Under the pieces are notes generated by a model. The model was not told where the DNA came from. It did no database searches and saw only the letters and a list, made by a program, of their open reading frames with translations. Of a DNA stretch of 64,000 nt, positions 18,475 through 28,900 are shown piece after piece (positions within the stretch are counted from its first letter, which is position 1; every line of letters begins with the position of its first letter). The position numbers and the translations under genes are program-made. The stretch is from Streptococcus sanguinis (lineage in GTDB: Bacteria; Bacillota; Bacilli; Lactobacillales; Streptococcaceae): contig NZ_CDMW01000001.1 of NCBI RefSeq assembly GCF_001078705.1, positions 58,289-122,288 on the forward strand. The letters are read 5' to 3'.

Positions 18475-18788
18475 AATAATTTGTCGTGTGCTTTATTTGA
18501 AATATTGTCCAAATAGAAGCTTACAGCAGTTAAATCAAACTTGAATAAGTCAGATTTAGCTGCTCTTTTTGTGCCTATTTTTAGGAAAAACGGATTGTGT
18601 AACCATAATTTAATTTTTCTGAAAATTATACAAAAGGGACTGATTGTAGCTGTTTTGCAGCATTGTAAATGACAGAGGATTTTCCTCTGAAAACATTTCA
18701 CAGAACTCGCCCTCAAAGCGTTGAGAAAAAGATAGGTTTCTTCTCGCTTTATCAAGGGCTTAGTATCTTATCATAAAGGAGTAAAAAC
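18475..18788 (+). ncRNA. rpoB leader RNA with internal terminator-like hairpin
   Basis: About 310 bases between promoter and rpoB. At 18525-18564 a 12-bp stem (AGCAGTTAAATC with GATTTAGCTGCT, one G-T pair, 16-base loop) is followed by TCTTTTT, the form of an intrinsic terminator. A further small hairpin CAGAGG/CCTCTG lies near 18671-18688. A structured leader called Lacto-rpoB has been described before rpoB in Lactobacillales; this may be that element, but I cannot test the match. A minus-strand reading frame here is not credible. Confidence 0.55.
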
Positions 18789-21700
18789 TTGGCAGGACAT
18801 GAAGTTCGATACGGTAAACACCGTACCCGTCGTAGTTTTTCAAGAATTAAGGAAGTTCTTGATTTACCAAATTTGATTGAAATCCAAACGGATTCGTTCC
18901 AAGATTTCTTGGATCATGGTCTGAAGGAAGTCTTTGAAGATGTACTTCCTATTTCAAACTTTACCGACACCATGGAATTGGAATTTGTCGGCTATGAAAT
19001 CCGTGAGCCTAAATATACGCTGGAAGAAGCACGTATCCACGATGCCAGCTATTCAGCGCCAATCTTTGTGACTTTCCGTCTGATTAACAAGGAAACTGGT
19101 GAAATCAAGACTCAGGAAGTCTTCTTTGGTGATTTCCCAATCATGACTGAAATGGGAACCTTCATCATCAATGGTGGTGAGCGGATTATCGTATCCCAGT
19201 TGGTTCGTTCTCCAGGGGTTTACTTTAACGATAAAGTTGACAAAAATGGGAAAGTCGGCTACGGTTCAACGGTTATTCCTAACCGCGGAGCTTGGTTAGA
19301 GTTGGAAACAGACTCAAAAGACATTGCCTACACTCGTATTGACCGGACACGGAAGATTCCATTTACCACTTTGGTGCGTGCGCTTGGTTTCTCAGGTGAT
19401 GATGAGATCTTGGACATCTTTGGTGACAGCGACTTGGTGCGCAACACCATCGAAAAAGATATCCACAAGAACCCAATGGACTCCCGTACAGATGAAGCTC
19501 TGAAAGAAATCTATGAGCGTCTTCGTCCAGGCGAGCCTAAGACGGCTGAAAGCTCTCGCTCTCTCCTTGATGCGCGTTTCTTTGATCCGCATCGTTATGA
19601 CTTGGCAGCAGTTGGTCGGTACAAGATTAATAAGAAACTCAGCGTCAAGACACGCTTGCTGAACCAAACCATTGCAGAGCCATTGGTAGATGCTGAAACA
19701 GGAGAAATCTTGGTTGAAGCTGGTACAGTTATGACCCGTAGTGTGATTGACAGCATTGCAGAGCAGCTGGACAATGGTTTGAATAAAATCACTTATATTC
19801 CAAACGACTCAGCTGTTTTGACAGACCCTGTAGAATTGCAGAAGTTCAAGGTTGTGGCACCAACTGATCCAGACCGCGTTGTGACCATCATTGGTAACGC
19901 AAATCCTTCTGACAAGGTACGGATTGTGACACCAGCTGATATCTTGGCTGAGATGAGCTACTTCCTCAACTTGGCTGAAGGAATTGGTCGTGTGGATGAT
20001 ATTGACCACTTGGGGAACCGTCGTATTCGTGCAGTTGGTGAGCTTTTGGCCAACCAAGTCCGCCTCGGACTTTCTCGGATGGAGCGTAATGTTCGTGAAC
20101 GGATGTCTGTTCAGGATAATGAAGTACTGACTCCGCAGCAAATCATCAACATCCGTCCAGTAACTGCAGCCATTAAAGAATTCTTTGGTTCTTCACAGTT
20201 GTCACAGTTCATGGACCAACACAATCCGCTGTCTGAACTCTCTCACAAGCGTCGTCTTTCTGCCTTAGGACCTGGTGGTTTGACACGTGACCGTGCTGGT
20301 TATGAAGTGCGGGACGTGCACTATACTCACTATGGCCGTATGTGTCCGATTGAAACGCCTGAAGGACCAAACATCGGTTTGATTAATAACTTGTCTTCTT
20401 ATGGACACCTTAACAAATACGGATTTATTCAAACGCCTTACCGTAAGGTAGACCGTGAAGCTGGCGTGGTAACCAACGAAATCGTTTGGCTGACAGCTGA
20501 TGAGGAAGATGAATTTATCGTAGCGCAGGCCAACTCTAAGCTGAATGAAAAAGGCGGCTTTGCTGAGCCTATCGTTATGGGACGCCACCAAGGTAATAAC
20601 CAAGAATTTCCATCAGACCAAGTAGACTACATGGATGTATCGCCTAAGCAGGTAGTTGCCGTGGCGACAGCATGTATTCCTTTCTTGGAAAATGACGACT
20701 CCAACCGTGCCCTCATGGGTGCCAACATGCAGCGTCAGGCTGTGCCTTTGATTGATCCAAAAGCGCCTTATGTCGGTACTGGTATGGAATACCAAGCTGC
20801 CCACGACTCTGGTGCAGCGGTTATTGCCCAGCATGATGGTAAGGTTGCCTATGCGGATGCAGACAAGGTTGAAGTCCGCCGCGAAGATGGTTCTCTTGAT
20901 GTTTACCAAATTCAAAAATTCCGCCGTTCTAATTCAGGAACTGCTTATAACCAACGTACCTTGGTGAAAGTTGGCGATGTCGTTGAAAAAGGTGACTTTA
21001 TCGCTGACGGACCTTCTATGGAAAAGGGAGAAATGGCCTTGGGACAAAACCCAATCGTTGCCTACATGACATGGGAAGGTTACAACTTCGAGGATGCGGT
21101 TATCATGAGTGAGCGTCTGGTGAAAGACGATGTCTACACCTCTGTTCACTTGGAAGAATACGAATCAGAAACTCGCGACACTAAGCTTGGCCCTGAAGAG
21201 ATTACCCGCGAAATTCCAAACGTAGGGGAAGATGCCCTTCGCAATCTGGATGAAATGGGTATTATCCGCATCGGAGCGGAAGTTAAAGAAGGCGATATTC
21301 TTGTAGGTAAAGTAACTCCTAAGGGTGAAAAAGACCTTTCTGCTGAAGAACGTCTCTTGCACGCTATCTTCGGAGACAAGTCTCGTGAAGTTCGTGACAC
21401 TTCTCTGCGTGTGCCACACGGTGCCGATGGAGTGGTTCGTGACGTGAAGATCTTTACCCGTGCTAATGGTGATGAGCTGCAATCTGGCGTTAATATGCTG
21501 GTTCGTGTCTATATCGCTCAAAAACGTAAGATTAAGGTCGGAGATAAGATGGCTGGTCGTCACGGAAACAAGGGGGTTGTATCCCGTATCGTTCCTGTGG
21601 AAGACATGCCTTACTTGCCAGACGGAACACCAGTTGATATCATGTTGAACCCACTCGGGGTGCCATCTCGTATGAACATTGGTCAGGTTATGGAGCTCCA

Positions 21701-22355
21701 CCTTGGTATGGCAGCGCGTAACTTGGGCATCCATATTGCAACACCAGTCTTTGATGGAGCAAGCTCAGAAGATCTCTGGGATACTGTCCGCGAAGCTGGT
21801 ATGGACAGCGATGCCAAGACTATTCTCTATGACGGACGTACCGGTGAGCCGTTTGACAACCGTGTATCTGTCGGTGTCATGTACATGATCAAGCTCCACC
21901 ACATGGTAGATGATAAACTCCATGCCCGCTCAGTAGGTCCTTACTCAATGGTTACCCAACAGCCGCTCGGAGGTAAAGCTCAGTTTGGTGGACAACGTTT
22001 TGGTGAGATGGAAGTTTGGGCCTTGGAAGCTTACGGTGCTTCTAACGTTCTGCAAGAAATCCTGACTTACAAGTCAGATGATGTCAACGGACGTTTGAAG
22101 GCTTACGAAGCTATTACTAAAGGAAAACCAATTCCAAAACCAGGTGTGCCAGAATCCTTCCGCGTTCTTGTCAAAGAATTGCAATCTCTTGGTCTGGACA
22201 TGCGCGTTCTCGATGAAGATGACAATGAAGTAGAACTGCGTGACCTAGACGAAGGTGAAGATGATGATGTGATTCACGTTGATGATCTTGAAAAAGCGCG
22301 TGAAAAAGCAGCTCAAGAAGCGAAAGCAGCTTTTGAGGCTGAAGGAAAAGAATAA
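18789..22355 (+). CDS. rpoB: RNA polymerase beta subunit
   Basis: 1188 residues, usual streptococcal length, from TTG at 18789 with AAAGGAG upstream. Conserved blocks include the rifampicin-region segment [28 protein letters not shown] split around residues 465-492 and the catalytic-fork region [15 protein letters not shown]. Acidic C terminus. Forms the core enzyme with RpoC, encoded 40 bases downstream. Confidence 0.98.
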   Translation: MAGHEVRYGKHRTRRSFSRIKEVLDLPNLIEIQTDSFQDFLDHGLKEVFEDVLPISNFTDTMELEFVGYEIREPKYTLEEARIHDASYSAPIFVTFRLINKETGEIKTQEVFFGDFPIMTEMGTFIINGGERIIVSQLVRSPGVYFNDKVDKNGKVGYGSTVIPNRGAWLELETDSKDIAYTRIDRTRKIPFTTLVRALGFSGDDEILDIFGDSDLVRNTIEKDIHKNPMDSRTDEALKEIYERLRPGEPKTAESSRSLLDARFFDPHRYDLAAVGRYKINKKLSVKTRLLNQTIAEPLVDAETGEILVEAGTVMTRSVIDSIAEQLDNGLNKITYIPNDSAVLTDPVELQKFKVVAPTDPDRVVTIIGNANPSDKVRIVTPADILAEMSYFLNLAEGIGRVDDIDHLGNRRIRAVGELLANQVRLGLSRMERNVRERMSVQDNEVLTPQQIINIRPVTAAIKEFFGSSQLSQFMDQHNPLSELSHKRRLSALGPGGLTRDRAGYEVRDVHYTHYGRMCPIETPEGPNIGLINNLSSYGHLNKYGFIQTPYRKVDREAGVVTNEIVWLTADEEDEFIVAQANSKLNEKGGFAEPIVMGRHQGNNQEFPSDQVDYMDVSPKQVVAVATACIPFLENDDSNRALMGANMQRQAVPLIDPKAPYVGTGMEYQAAHDSGAAVIAQHDGKVAYADADKVEVRREDGSLDVYQIQKFRRSNSGTAYNQRTLVKVGDVVEKGDFIADGPSMEKGEMALGQNPIVAYMTWEGYNFEDAVIMSERLVKDDVYTSVHLEEYESETRDTKLGPEEITREIPNVGEDALRNLDEMGIIRIGAEVKEGDILVGKVTPKGEKDLSAEERLLHAIFGDKSREVRDTSLRVPHGADGVVRDVKIFTRANGDELQSGVNMLVRVYIAQKRKIKVGDKMAGRHGNKGVVSRIVPVEDMPYLPDGTPVDIMLNPLGVPSRMNIGQVMELHLGMAARNLGIHIATPVFDGASSEDLWDTVREAGMDSDAKTILYDGRTGEPFDNRVSVGVMYMIKLHHMVDDKLHARSVGPYSMVTQQPLGGKAQFGGQRFGEMEVWALEAYGASNVLQEILTYKSDDVNGRLKAYEAITKGKPIPKPGVPESFRVLVKELQSLGLDMRVLDEDDNEVELRDLDEGEDDDVIHVDDLEKAREKAAQEAKAAFEAEGKE

Positions 22356-22395
22356 GAATACACACTGATTAGAAAATGAAGAAAGGTAAGAAATA

Positions 22396-25300
22396 GTGGT
22401 TGATGTAAATCGTTTTAAAAGTATGCAAATCACCCTAGCTTCTCCAAATAAGGTCCGTTCATGGTCTTATGGGGAAGTGAAGAAACCTGAAACAATCAAT
22501 TACCGAACCCTGAAACCAGAACGCGAAGGTCTTTTTGACGAAGTGATCTTCGGTCCAACAAAGGACTGGGAATGTGCCTGTGGTAAGTACAAACGGATTC
22601 GTTACAAAGGAATCGTCTGTGACCGCTGTGGTGTTGAAGTAACTCGTGCTAAGGTTCGTCGTGAGCGTATGGGCCACATCGAATTGAAGGCTCCTGTTTC
22701 ACATATTTGGTACTTTAAAGGAATTCCAAGCCGCATGGGGCTCACTTTGGATATGAGCCCACGTGCCCTGGAAGAAGTCATTTATTTTGCGGCTTATGTG
22801 GTGATTGATCCTAAGGATACACCGCTAGAGCACAAGTCAATCATGACGGAGCGTGAGTACCGTGAACGTTTGCGCGAGTACGGTGCAGGCTCATTTGTAG
22901 CCAAAATGGGAGCAGAAGCTATTCAAGACCTCTTGAAACAAGTGGACTTGGAAGCTGAGATTGCTGTCCTTAAAGAAGAATTGAAAACTGCTTCCGGTCA
23001 AAAACGGATCAAGGCTGTTCGTCGCTTGGATGTTTTGGATGCCTTCTATAAATCTGGCAACAAGCCAGAATGGATGGTCCTCAATATCCTGCCGGTTATT
23101 CCACCGGATCTGCGCCCAATGGTTCAGCTGGATGGTGGTCGTTTTGCGGCTTCTGACCTCAACGATCTCTATCGTCGGGTTATTAACCGAAACAACCGTT
23201 TGGCTCGCTTGCTGGAACTCAACGCACCTGGCATTATCGTTCAAAATGAAAAGCGGATGCTGCAGGAAGCGGTTGATGCTTTGATTGACAATGGTCGCCG
23301 TGGTCGTCCTATCACAGGACCAGGTAGCCGCCCGCTTAAGTCTCTGAGCCACATGCTTAAAGGGAAACAAGGTCGTTTCCGTCAAAACTTGCTGGGTAAA
23401 CGGGTTGACTTCTCAGGTCGTTCCGTTATCGCCGTTGGTCCTACATTGAAAATGTACCAATGTGGGGTGCCGCGTGAAATGGCGATTGAGCTTTTCAAGC
23501 CATTTGTCATGCGGGAAATCGTTGCTCGTGACATCGTGCAGAACGTAAAAGCTGCCAAACGCTTGGTAGAGCGTGGAGATGAACGCATCTGGGATATTCT
23601 GGAAGAAGTGATTAAGGAACATCCAGTGCTTCTTAATCGCGCACCGACCCTTCACCGTCTGGGAATTCAGGCCTTTGAGCCAGTTCTGATTGACGGTAAA
23701 GCTTTGCGTTTGCATCCGCTTGTCTGTGAAGCCTACAATGCCGACTTTGACGGGGACCAAATGGCTATCCACGTACCATTGTCAGAGGAAGCGCAAGCTG
23801 AAGCTCGTATCCTCATGCTGGCTGCTGAGCACATCTTGAATCCCAAAGACGGTAAGCCAGTTGTGACACCGTCTCAGGATATGGTCTTGGGGAACTACTA
23901 CCTGACCATGGAAGAGGCTGGCCGCGAAGGCGAAGGTATGATTTTCAAGGATATGGATGAGGCTGTCATGGCCCTCCGCAACGGCTATGTTCACTTGCAT
24001 ACTCGTGTTGGTATTGCAACAGACAGTCTCAACAAGCCTTGGACAGAAGACCAGAAGCATAAGATTTTGATCACAACTGTTGGTAAAATCCTCTTTAACG
24101 CGATTATGCCAGAGGAATTGCCTTATCTGCAAGAGCCGACTAATGCTAACTTGACAGAAGGTGTGCCAGCTAAGTACTTCTTGGAGCCAGGACAAGACAT
24201 CAAGGAAGTCATTGAACAGCTTGAGATCAATGTTCCGTTTAAGAAGAAAAATCTGGGGAATATCATCGCGGAAATCTTTAAACGATTCCGTACAACAGAA
24301 ACATCTGCTCTTCTTGACCGCTTGAAGAACTTGGGTTATCACCATTCTACTTTGGCTGGTCTGACAGTGGGTATCGCTGATATCCCAGTTGTCGAAGACA
24401 AGGCTGAGATTATTGAAGAATCCCACAAGCGCGTTGAACAAATTACTAAACAATTCCGTCGCGGTATGATTACTGATGACGAACGCTACAATGCAGTGAC
24501 TACTGAGTGGCGGGCAGCTCGTGAGAAATTGGAAAAACGTCTGGTTGCCAACCAGGATCCGAAGAACCCTATCGTTATGATGATGGACTCTGGAGCCCGG
24601 GGTAACATCTCTAACTTCTCCCAGTTGGCCGGTATGCGTGGTCTGATGGCTGCGCCAAATGGACGTATCATGGAATTGCCAATCTTGTCTAACTTCCGTG
24701 AAGGTCTGTCCGTTCTGGAAATGTTCTTCTCTACCCACGGTGCTCGTAAGGGTATGACCGATACGGCCCTTAAGACAGCCGACTCGGGTTACCTGACTCG
24801 TCGTCTGGTTGACGTTGCCCAAGATGTGATTATCCGTGAAGATGACTGTGGTACAGACCGCGGCTTGCTCATCACTTCTATCACAGAAGGCAAGGAAATG
24901 ATCGAGTCTCTGGAAGAGCGCCTAAATGGTCGTTACACTAAGAAGACGGTTAAACATCCAGAAACTGGTGCTGTCATTATTGGTCCAAATGAATTGATCA
25001 CAGAAGATAAGGCGCGCGAGATTGTTAATGCTGGTGTTGAAGAAGTGACGATTCGCTCTGTCTTTACATGTAACACCCGTCACGGTGTCTGCCGTCATTG
25101 TTACGGTATCAACTTGGCGACTGGCGATGCGGTTGAAGTCGGTGAAGCGGTCGGAACCATCGCTGCCCAGTCTATCGGGGAGCCTGGTACACAGCTGACC
25201 ATGCGTACCTTCCACACGGGTGGTGTTGCCTCCAATACCGATATCACACAAGGTCTTCCTCGTGTCCAAGAAATCTTTGAAGCCCGCAATCCGAAAGGGG

Positions 25301-26043
25301 AAGCGGTCATCACTGAAGTCAAGGGTGAAGTTACTGCCATCGAAGAAGATGCATCTACTCGTACCAAGAAGGTCTTTGTTACAGGTGCAACTGGCGAAGG
25401 TGAATATGTGGTACCATTTACAGCTCGCATGAAGGTTGAAGTGGGCGACCAAGTCTCTCGCGGTGCTGCCTTGACTGAAGGTTCTATCCAGCCGAAGCAC
25501 TTGCTGGCTGTCCGTGATGTCTTGTCTGTTGAAACTTACCTACTTGCTGAAGTACAAAAAGTTTACCGCAGCCAAGGGGTAGAAATCGGCGACAAACACA
25601 TTGAGGTAATGGTTCGCCAGATGATTCGCAAGGTGCGCGTCATGGATCCAGGAGATACAGATCTTCTCATGGGAACTCTCATGGATATTACAGACTTCAC
25701 AGATGCTAACCGTGATGTGGTTATCTCAGGCGGAGTGCCTGCGACAGCTCGTCCAGTCCTCATGGGAATCACCAAGGCTTCCCTTGAGACAAATAGCTTC
25801 CTGTCTGCAGCTTCCTTCCAGGAAACAACTCGTGTCCTGACAGATGCTGCTATCCGTGGTAAGAAAGACCATCTGCTCGGACTCAAAGAAAATGTTATCA
25901 TCGGTAAGATTATCCCAGCTGGTACTGGTATGGCCCGCTACCGCAATCTGGAACCTCAGGCTGTCAATGAAGTTGAAATTATCGACGAAGTGACAGAACT
26001 GCCAGATGGATTTGAAACTGAAGAAAATATTGTTCTTAAATAA
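22396..26043 (+). CDS. rpoC: RNA polymerase beta' subunit
   Basis: 1215 residues from GTG at 22396 (AGAAAGG upstream). N-terminal zinc site CACG...CDRCG (about 60-80), catalytic Mg site NADFDGDQM (about 447-455), second zinc cluster [11 protein letters not shown] (about 885-895). The usual length and no internal interruptions. Second gene of the rpoBC operon. Confidence 0.98.
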   Translation: MVDVNRFKSMQITLASPNKVRSWSYGEVKKPETINYRTLKPEREGLFDEVIFGPTKDWECACGKYKRIRYKGIVCDRCGVEVTRAKVRRERMGHIELKAPVSHIWYFKGIPSRMGLTLDMSPRALEEVIYFAAYVVIDPKDTPLEHKSIMTEREYRERLREYGAGSFVAKMGAEAIQDLLKQVDLEAEIAVLKEELKTASGQKRIKAVRRLDVLDAFYKSGNKPEWMVLNILPVIPPDLRPMVQLDGGRFAASDLNDLYRRVINRNNRLARLLELNAPGIIVQNEKRMLQEAVDALIDNGRRGRPITGPGSRPLKSLSHMLKGKQGRFRQNLLGKRVDFSGRSVIAVGPTLKMYQCGVPREMAIELFKPFVMREIVARDIVQNVKAAKRLVERGDERIWDILEEVIKEHPVLLNRAPTLHRLGIQAFEPVLIDGKALRLHPLVCEAYNADFDGDQMAIHVPLSEEAQAEARILMLAAEHILNPKDGKPVVTPSQDMVLGNYYLTMEEAGREGEGMIFKDMDEAVMALRNGYVHLHTRVGIATDSLNKPWTEDQKHKILITTVGKILFNAIMPEELPYLQEPTNANLTEGVPAKYFLEPGQDIKEVIEQLEINVPFKKKNLGNIIAEIFKRFRTTETSALLDRLKNLGYHHSTLAGLTVGIADIPVVEDKAEIIEESHKRVEQITKQFRRGMITDDERYNAVTTEWRAAREKLEKRLVANQDPKNPIVMMMDSGARGNISNFSQLAGMRGLMAAPNGRIMELPILSNFREGLSVLEMFFSTHGARKGMTDTALKTADSGYLTRRLVDVAQDVIIREDDCGTDRGLLITSITEGKEMIESLEERLNGRYTKKTVKHPETGAVIIGPNELITEDKAREIVNAGVEEVTIRSVFTCNTRHGVCRHCYGINLATGDAVEVGEAVGTIAAQSIGEPGTQLTMRTFHTGGVASNTDITQGLPRVQEIFEARNPKGEAVITEVKGEVTAIEEDASTRTKKVFVTGATGEGEYVVPFTARMKVEVGDQVSRGAALTEGSIQPKHLLAVRDVLSVETYLLAEVQKVYRSQGVEIGDKHIEVMVRQMIRKVRVMDPGDTDLLMGTLMDITDFTDANRDVVISGGVPATARPVLMGITKASLETNSFLSAASFQETTRVLTDAAIRGKKDHLLGLKENVIIGKIIPAGTGMARYRNLEPQAVNEVEIIDEVTELPDGFETEENIVLK

Positions 26044-26050
26044 AGAACTT

Positions 26051-26079
26051 TCCCTCCCGATTTTCGGGAGGGATTTTTT
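26051..26079 (+). terminator. rpoBC terminator
   Basis: Perfect 10-bp stem TCCCTCCCGA/TCGGGAGGGA with a 3-base loop and six T. Confidence 0.93.
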
Positions 26080-26097
26080 CTTGCAGCCGATAATTCC

Positions 26098-26213
26098 TTG
26101 CTCGTCAATAGATATTATCCTATAATATAATCAGGAGTAGTGCATTTTAAGCTCCCCTTTATGACTAAACTATTATAGAAGAATCACGCAAGATTTCGTG
26201 TTTCAGCTTTTTT
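26098..26213 (+). ncRNA. Candidate small RNA with own promoter and terminator
   Basis: Promoter TTGCTC (26098-26103), 17-base spacer, TATAAT (26121-26126). The putative transcript of about 80 bases starts near 26133. It could form GGAG/CTCC near its 5' end and contains CTCCCCTTTATG, complementary to a Shine-Dalgarno sequence. It ends in the hairpin GAATCACG/CGTGTTTC (26181-26204, one mismatch) and a T run at 26208-26213. It recalls streptococcal csRNAs, but the CiaR repeats those genes carry upstream are absent here. No sizeable reading frame inside. Confidence 0.45.
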
Positions 26214-26285
26214 AGATACGATTTGTCACATCTATTTTTAATCAGAAAGATCAATGGTTTCTGGTGGTATGATAGCGCTAGGTTA

Positions 26286-26312
26286 TACTATTTTAAAATT
26301 CCTAAAATAGTA
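26286..26312. repeat. Perfect 10-bp inverted repeat, candidate operator
   Basis: TACTATTTTA and its exact inverse around a 7-base spacer. It lies about 30 bases before a GAGGAGG ribosome-binding site and a broken peptide frame. No T tract follows, so an operator is likelier than a terminator. Confidence 0.45.
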
Positions 26313-26340
26313 GGAGAAGCAGGTTTGAAATTTTTAAAAA

Positions 26341-26433
26341 GAGGAGGTTGGTTTTAATGGTAGTAGTCGAAGATTGTGGAGAACAGTAGCTGGCGTTTAT
26401 CTAGCTAGCTCATTCATGAAGGGAGGATTTTGA
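26341..26433 (+). pseudogene. Possible frameshifted small-peptide gene
   Basis: GAGGAGG at 26341-26347 precedes ATG 26357, which opens only 10 codons before TAG at 26387. The neighbouring frame is open for 30 codons to TGA at 26433 and ends GVYLASSFMKGGF, but lacks its own start. Adding one base near the ATG would join them into a 25-residue peptide beginning MGSSRRLWRTVAG. I do not recognise the peptide. It may also be chance. Confidence 0.3.
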
Positions 26434-26704
26434 AATATAAAGAGTAGAAAACAATTAGATTACAAATAGAATAATATTTTATTACAATGGATAAAGATTA
26501 AAAAATATAGGTAAAAAACACAAAATTCTGCATAAATCAGGGCTTTAAGCCTATAAATTCTTTCCTTTTTATTTATTTTTTTGAGAAAACCAAAAAATTT
26601 CAGTAATTTTAAGTTACAGTTAAGTTAAGAAAATTAAAATAATCTTAAATAAGTTACCAACATGTAAATTACTATTAAGAAAGTATAAAATAATAGTTCA
26701 TGCT
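26434..26704. other. AT-rich intergenic region with CiaR-like repeat
   Basis: Very AT-rich, no supported gene. At 26608-26624, TTTAAG-N5-GTTAAG is followed after 10 bases by TAAAAT (26635-26640). This has the spacing of CiaR-controlled streptococcal promoters (NTTAAG-N5-WTTAAG-N10 -10) apart from one base in the second half. In such AT-rich DNA a chance match is quite possible. Confidence 0.3.
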
Positions 26705-26733
26705 TTGATTATTGAAACGCTTGATGGTAAAAT
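26705..26733 (+). promoter_or_regulatory. Promoter of the exopolysaccharide operon
   Basis: -35 TTGATT (26705-26710), 17-base spacer, extended -10 TGGTAAAAT (hexamer 26728-26733). Leader of about 65 bases to the epimerase gene. Confidence 0.7.
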
Positions 26734-26806
26734 AAATAAGGTTGCTTAAAACAAACATTTTTTAGTAAAAAGTTAATATAACAATGTTGATTTTTGGTGA
26801 GGAAAA

Positions 26807-27964
26807 ATGAAGAAAATTAAGGTAATGGTTGTTTTTGGAACTCGTCCAGAAGCAATTAAGATGGCTCCGCTGGTTATTGAACTGAAGAAGCAGGCAGACT
26901 TGTTTGAAACAACAACGGTTGTGACTGCTCAGCATCGTCAGATGTTGGATCAGGTGCTTGAAACTTTTAAGATTGAGCCTGATTATGATTTGGACATTAT
27001 GGGGAATAATCAAACCCTGACAGATATTACTGTCAAGATCCTGCATAAGCTGGATGATATCTTAAAGGAAAACAAGCCAGACATTATGCTGGTGCACGGT
27101 GATACGACAACGACTTTTGCAGCTAGTCTCGCAGCGTTTTATAATCAAGTTCGTATCGGCCACGTGGAAGCTGGTTTGCGGACTTGGAACAAATACTCTC
27201 CTTTCCCAGAAGAGATGAATCGTCAGATGACTGACTCTTTAACGGACTTGTATTTTGCGCCAACAGATCAGAGTAAGGCTAACTTGCTCAAGGAAAACCA
27301 TCCAGCAGAAACGGTTTTTGTCACAGGAAATACAGCTATCGACGCTCTCAAGCTGACCGTCCAAGATGATTACCAGCACGAAGTGCTTGACCGTATTGAT
27401 TCAGCTCGCAAGATGATTTTGGTGACTATGCATCGCCGGGAAAATCAAGGAGAGCCGATGAGAAGGGTCTTTCGAACTTTACGGCAGATTGTAGATGCCC
27501 ATGATGATGTAGAGATTGTCTATCCTGTTCACCTGAGCCCAGCGGTTCAGGAAGCGGCTAGAGAAATTCTGAGTGACAATGAGAAAATTCATCTGATTGA
27601 GCCTTTGGATGTGTTGGATTTCCATAATATCGCAGCTAAAAGCTACTTTATCATGTCAGACTCAGGCGGAGTACAAGAGGAAGCACCTTCCTTAGGTAAG
27701 CCTGTACTGGTACTTCGTGATACAACAGAGAGACCAGAAGGAGTTGAAGCCGGTACCTTGAAGCTGGTCGGTACAGAAACTCAAGCAGTAGCAGAGGCAA
27801 TGGAAGCCCTGCTGACAGATGAGTCACTCTATCAGGAAATGGCCCAAGCCAGCAATCCGTATGGTGACGGTAAGGCTTCTGAGCGGATTGCTCAAGCAAT
27901 AGCTCACTATTTTAAGCAGACGGCTAGGCCGGAAGAATTTAAGACAGGAGTAAAGAATGTTTAG
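26807..27964 (+). CDS. wecB: UDP-N-acetylglucosamine 2-epimerase
   Basis: 385 residues, non-hydrolysing type: GTRPEAIKMAPL (about 10-21), HGDTTTTFA, GHVEAGLRTW and SDSGGVQEEAP (about 283-293) are family signatures. Interconverts UDP-GlcNAc and UDP-ManNAc in the cytoplasm. Its place as first gene of an exopolysaccharide operon suggests that it supplies UDP-ManNAc to the glycosyltransferase encoded at 28893. The 3' end overlaps the next gene by 8 bases. The symbol follows the family; it need not be the only cellular copy. Confidence 0.92.
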   Translation: MKKIKVMVVFGTRPEAIKMAPLVIELKKQADLFETTTVVTAQHRQMLDQVLETFKIEPDYDLDIMGNNQTLTDITVKILHKLDDILKENKPDIMLVHGDTTTTFAASLAAFYNQVRIGHVEAGLRTWNKYSPFPEEMNRQMTDSLTDLYFAPTDQSKANLLKENHPAETVFVTGNTAIDALKLTVQDDYQHEVLDRIDSARKMILVTMHRRENQGEPMRRVFRTLRQIVDAHDDVEIVYPVHLSPAVQEAAREILSDNEKIHLIEPLDVLDFHNIAAKSYFIMSDSGGVQEEAPSLGKPVLVLRDTTERPEGVEAGTLKLVGTETQAVAEAMEALLTDESLYQEMAQASNPYGDGKASERIAQAIAHYFKQTARPEEFKTGVKNV

Positions 27965-28745
27965 GAAAAAAGGACTAGAAAAATCATTAGCAGTCTTTGT
28001 ACTGGCAATTGGACTAATTCTTTTCTACAGTTGGAATTTTGCAGCTAACATATTTTATATCGGAATCGCGCTGATTTTATTAGGTATTTTTAGTGTCTTT
28101 GTCCTATCCGATCTCTTGGTGACATGGGCTATGATTTTAGGTGTAGTTATTGCAACCCTGGTCTTGCTCTTTGATGTAACTTATCTGCCGGATAATCAAG
28201 TTTTCTTCTTGCTTTACGTCTTCCCTGTCAGCGCTTGGCTGACCAGCCGAGTGAATTTCTATCTCCATCAGCGCTTGGGATTAGTGCAGGATGACAGTGA
28301 AGATGCTGCTGAGGCCTATGATGAGCTAGTTAAGAAAGTGCATCTGGAAGAAGCTCCAGCCTTTCAGGCCTTGCTAGTGCATTGGGCGCACAATCATCAT
28401 TTTTATCAAATTCACTCTCGGGAGTACAAGCGGATGCTCAAGAGAATTTTACGACTTCTCAACTGGGACTTCCAGAATGTAGAAACGGTTTACTATGTAT
28501 CCAATGGTAACTTTCTCGTTCTGGTAGAAGATCTGGATCAGGAAGTCAAGGAATATTTCCAAGAGAAAGTGCGTGCCGATTTGACGACAATGCGCTTTGA
28601 AAATAAGAAAACTGACCAAGAAATTCAGTTTCAGTCTGGCAGCTTAAAACTGAATGCTCAAAACATTGATAAATTCCATAATTTTGACGACGCTTTGAGC
28701 AATCTGGAGCGTCAGCTTGAAACCGACATTATTGTAGAATATTAG
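27957..28745 (+). CDS. Membrane protein with degenerate GGDEF domain
   Basis: 262 residues. Four hydrophobic helices lie in residues about 10-105, then a soluble part. SNGNF (182-186), in the strand-turn-strand setting YYVSNGNFLVLVED, occupies the place of GGDEF, and QNVE (173-176) the place of the RxxD inhibitory site. Neither diguanylate cyclase activity nor canonical c-di-GMP binding is expected. Similar in layout to Listeria PssE, the receptor subunit of a Pss exopolysaccharide synthase. Probably a regulatory or structural partner of the adjacent glycosyltransferase. Domain call rests on pattern, not a profile search. Confidence 0.65.
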   Translation: MFRKKGLEKSLAVFVLAIGLILFYSWNFAANIFYIGIALILLGIFSVFVLSDLLVTWAMILGVVIATLVLLFDVTYLPDNQVFFLLYVFPVSAWLTSRVNFYLHQRLGLVQDDSEDAAEAYDELVKKVHLEEAPAFQALLVHWAHNHHFYQIHSREYKRMLKRILRLLNWDFQNVETVYYVSNGNFLVLVEDLDQEVKEYFQEKVRADLTTMRFENKKTDQEIQFQSGSLKLNAQNIDKFHNFDDALSNLERQLETDIIVEY

Positions 28746-28756
28746 GAGGTAAACTC

Positions 28757-28900
28757 ATGTCTTTAACTGAAGTATTTTTTATCGTATCTATGGTGCTAAG
28801 TATCTTTTTTGCTATTAGTTTTTTTGTCCTCTTCATCTATTATCTGGTTATTTACAATCGGGTTAATAAAAATTTTAGGGCGGTGACTCGTCATGATTAG
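28757..28900 (+). CDS. 47-residue single-pass membrane protein
   Basis: Starts ATG 28757 with AGGAGG nine bases upstream. A single hydrophobic helix (about residues 5-34) is followed by a basic tail ending NRVNKNFRAVTRHD. The stop overlaps the glycosyltransferase start by 8 bases, so translation is coupled. Small single-pass subunits are common in synthase complexes of this kind; a role as synthase accessory is inference. It is too short for many gene callers. Confidence 0.8.
   Translation: MSLTEVFFIVSMVLSIFFAISFFVLFIYYLVIYNRVNKNFRAVTRHD

Noticed and set aside
18453-18755. 100-codon minus-strand frame in the rpoB leader
   Set aside because: It covers the rpoB promoter and leader hairpins, lacks a ribosome-binding site, and its protein looks like random translation.
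23782-24822. 346-codon minus-strand frame inside rpoC
   Set aside because: Antisense shadow of a conserved gene; His/Gln/Thr-rich composition typical of such shadows.
26098-26213. Naming the candidate RNA as a CiaR-controlled csRNA
   Set aside because: No NTTAAG direct repeat lies upstream of its -10.
27957-28745. Active diguanylate cyclase
   Set aside because: The GGDEF signature is SNGNF, and the inhibitory RxxD is QNVE.
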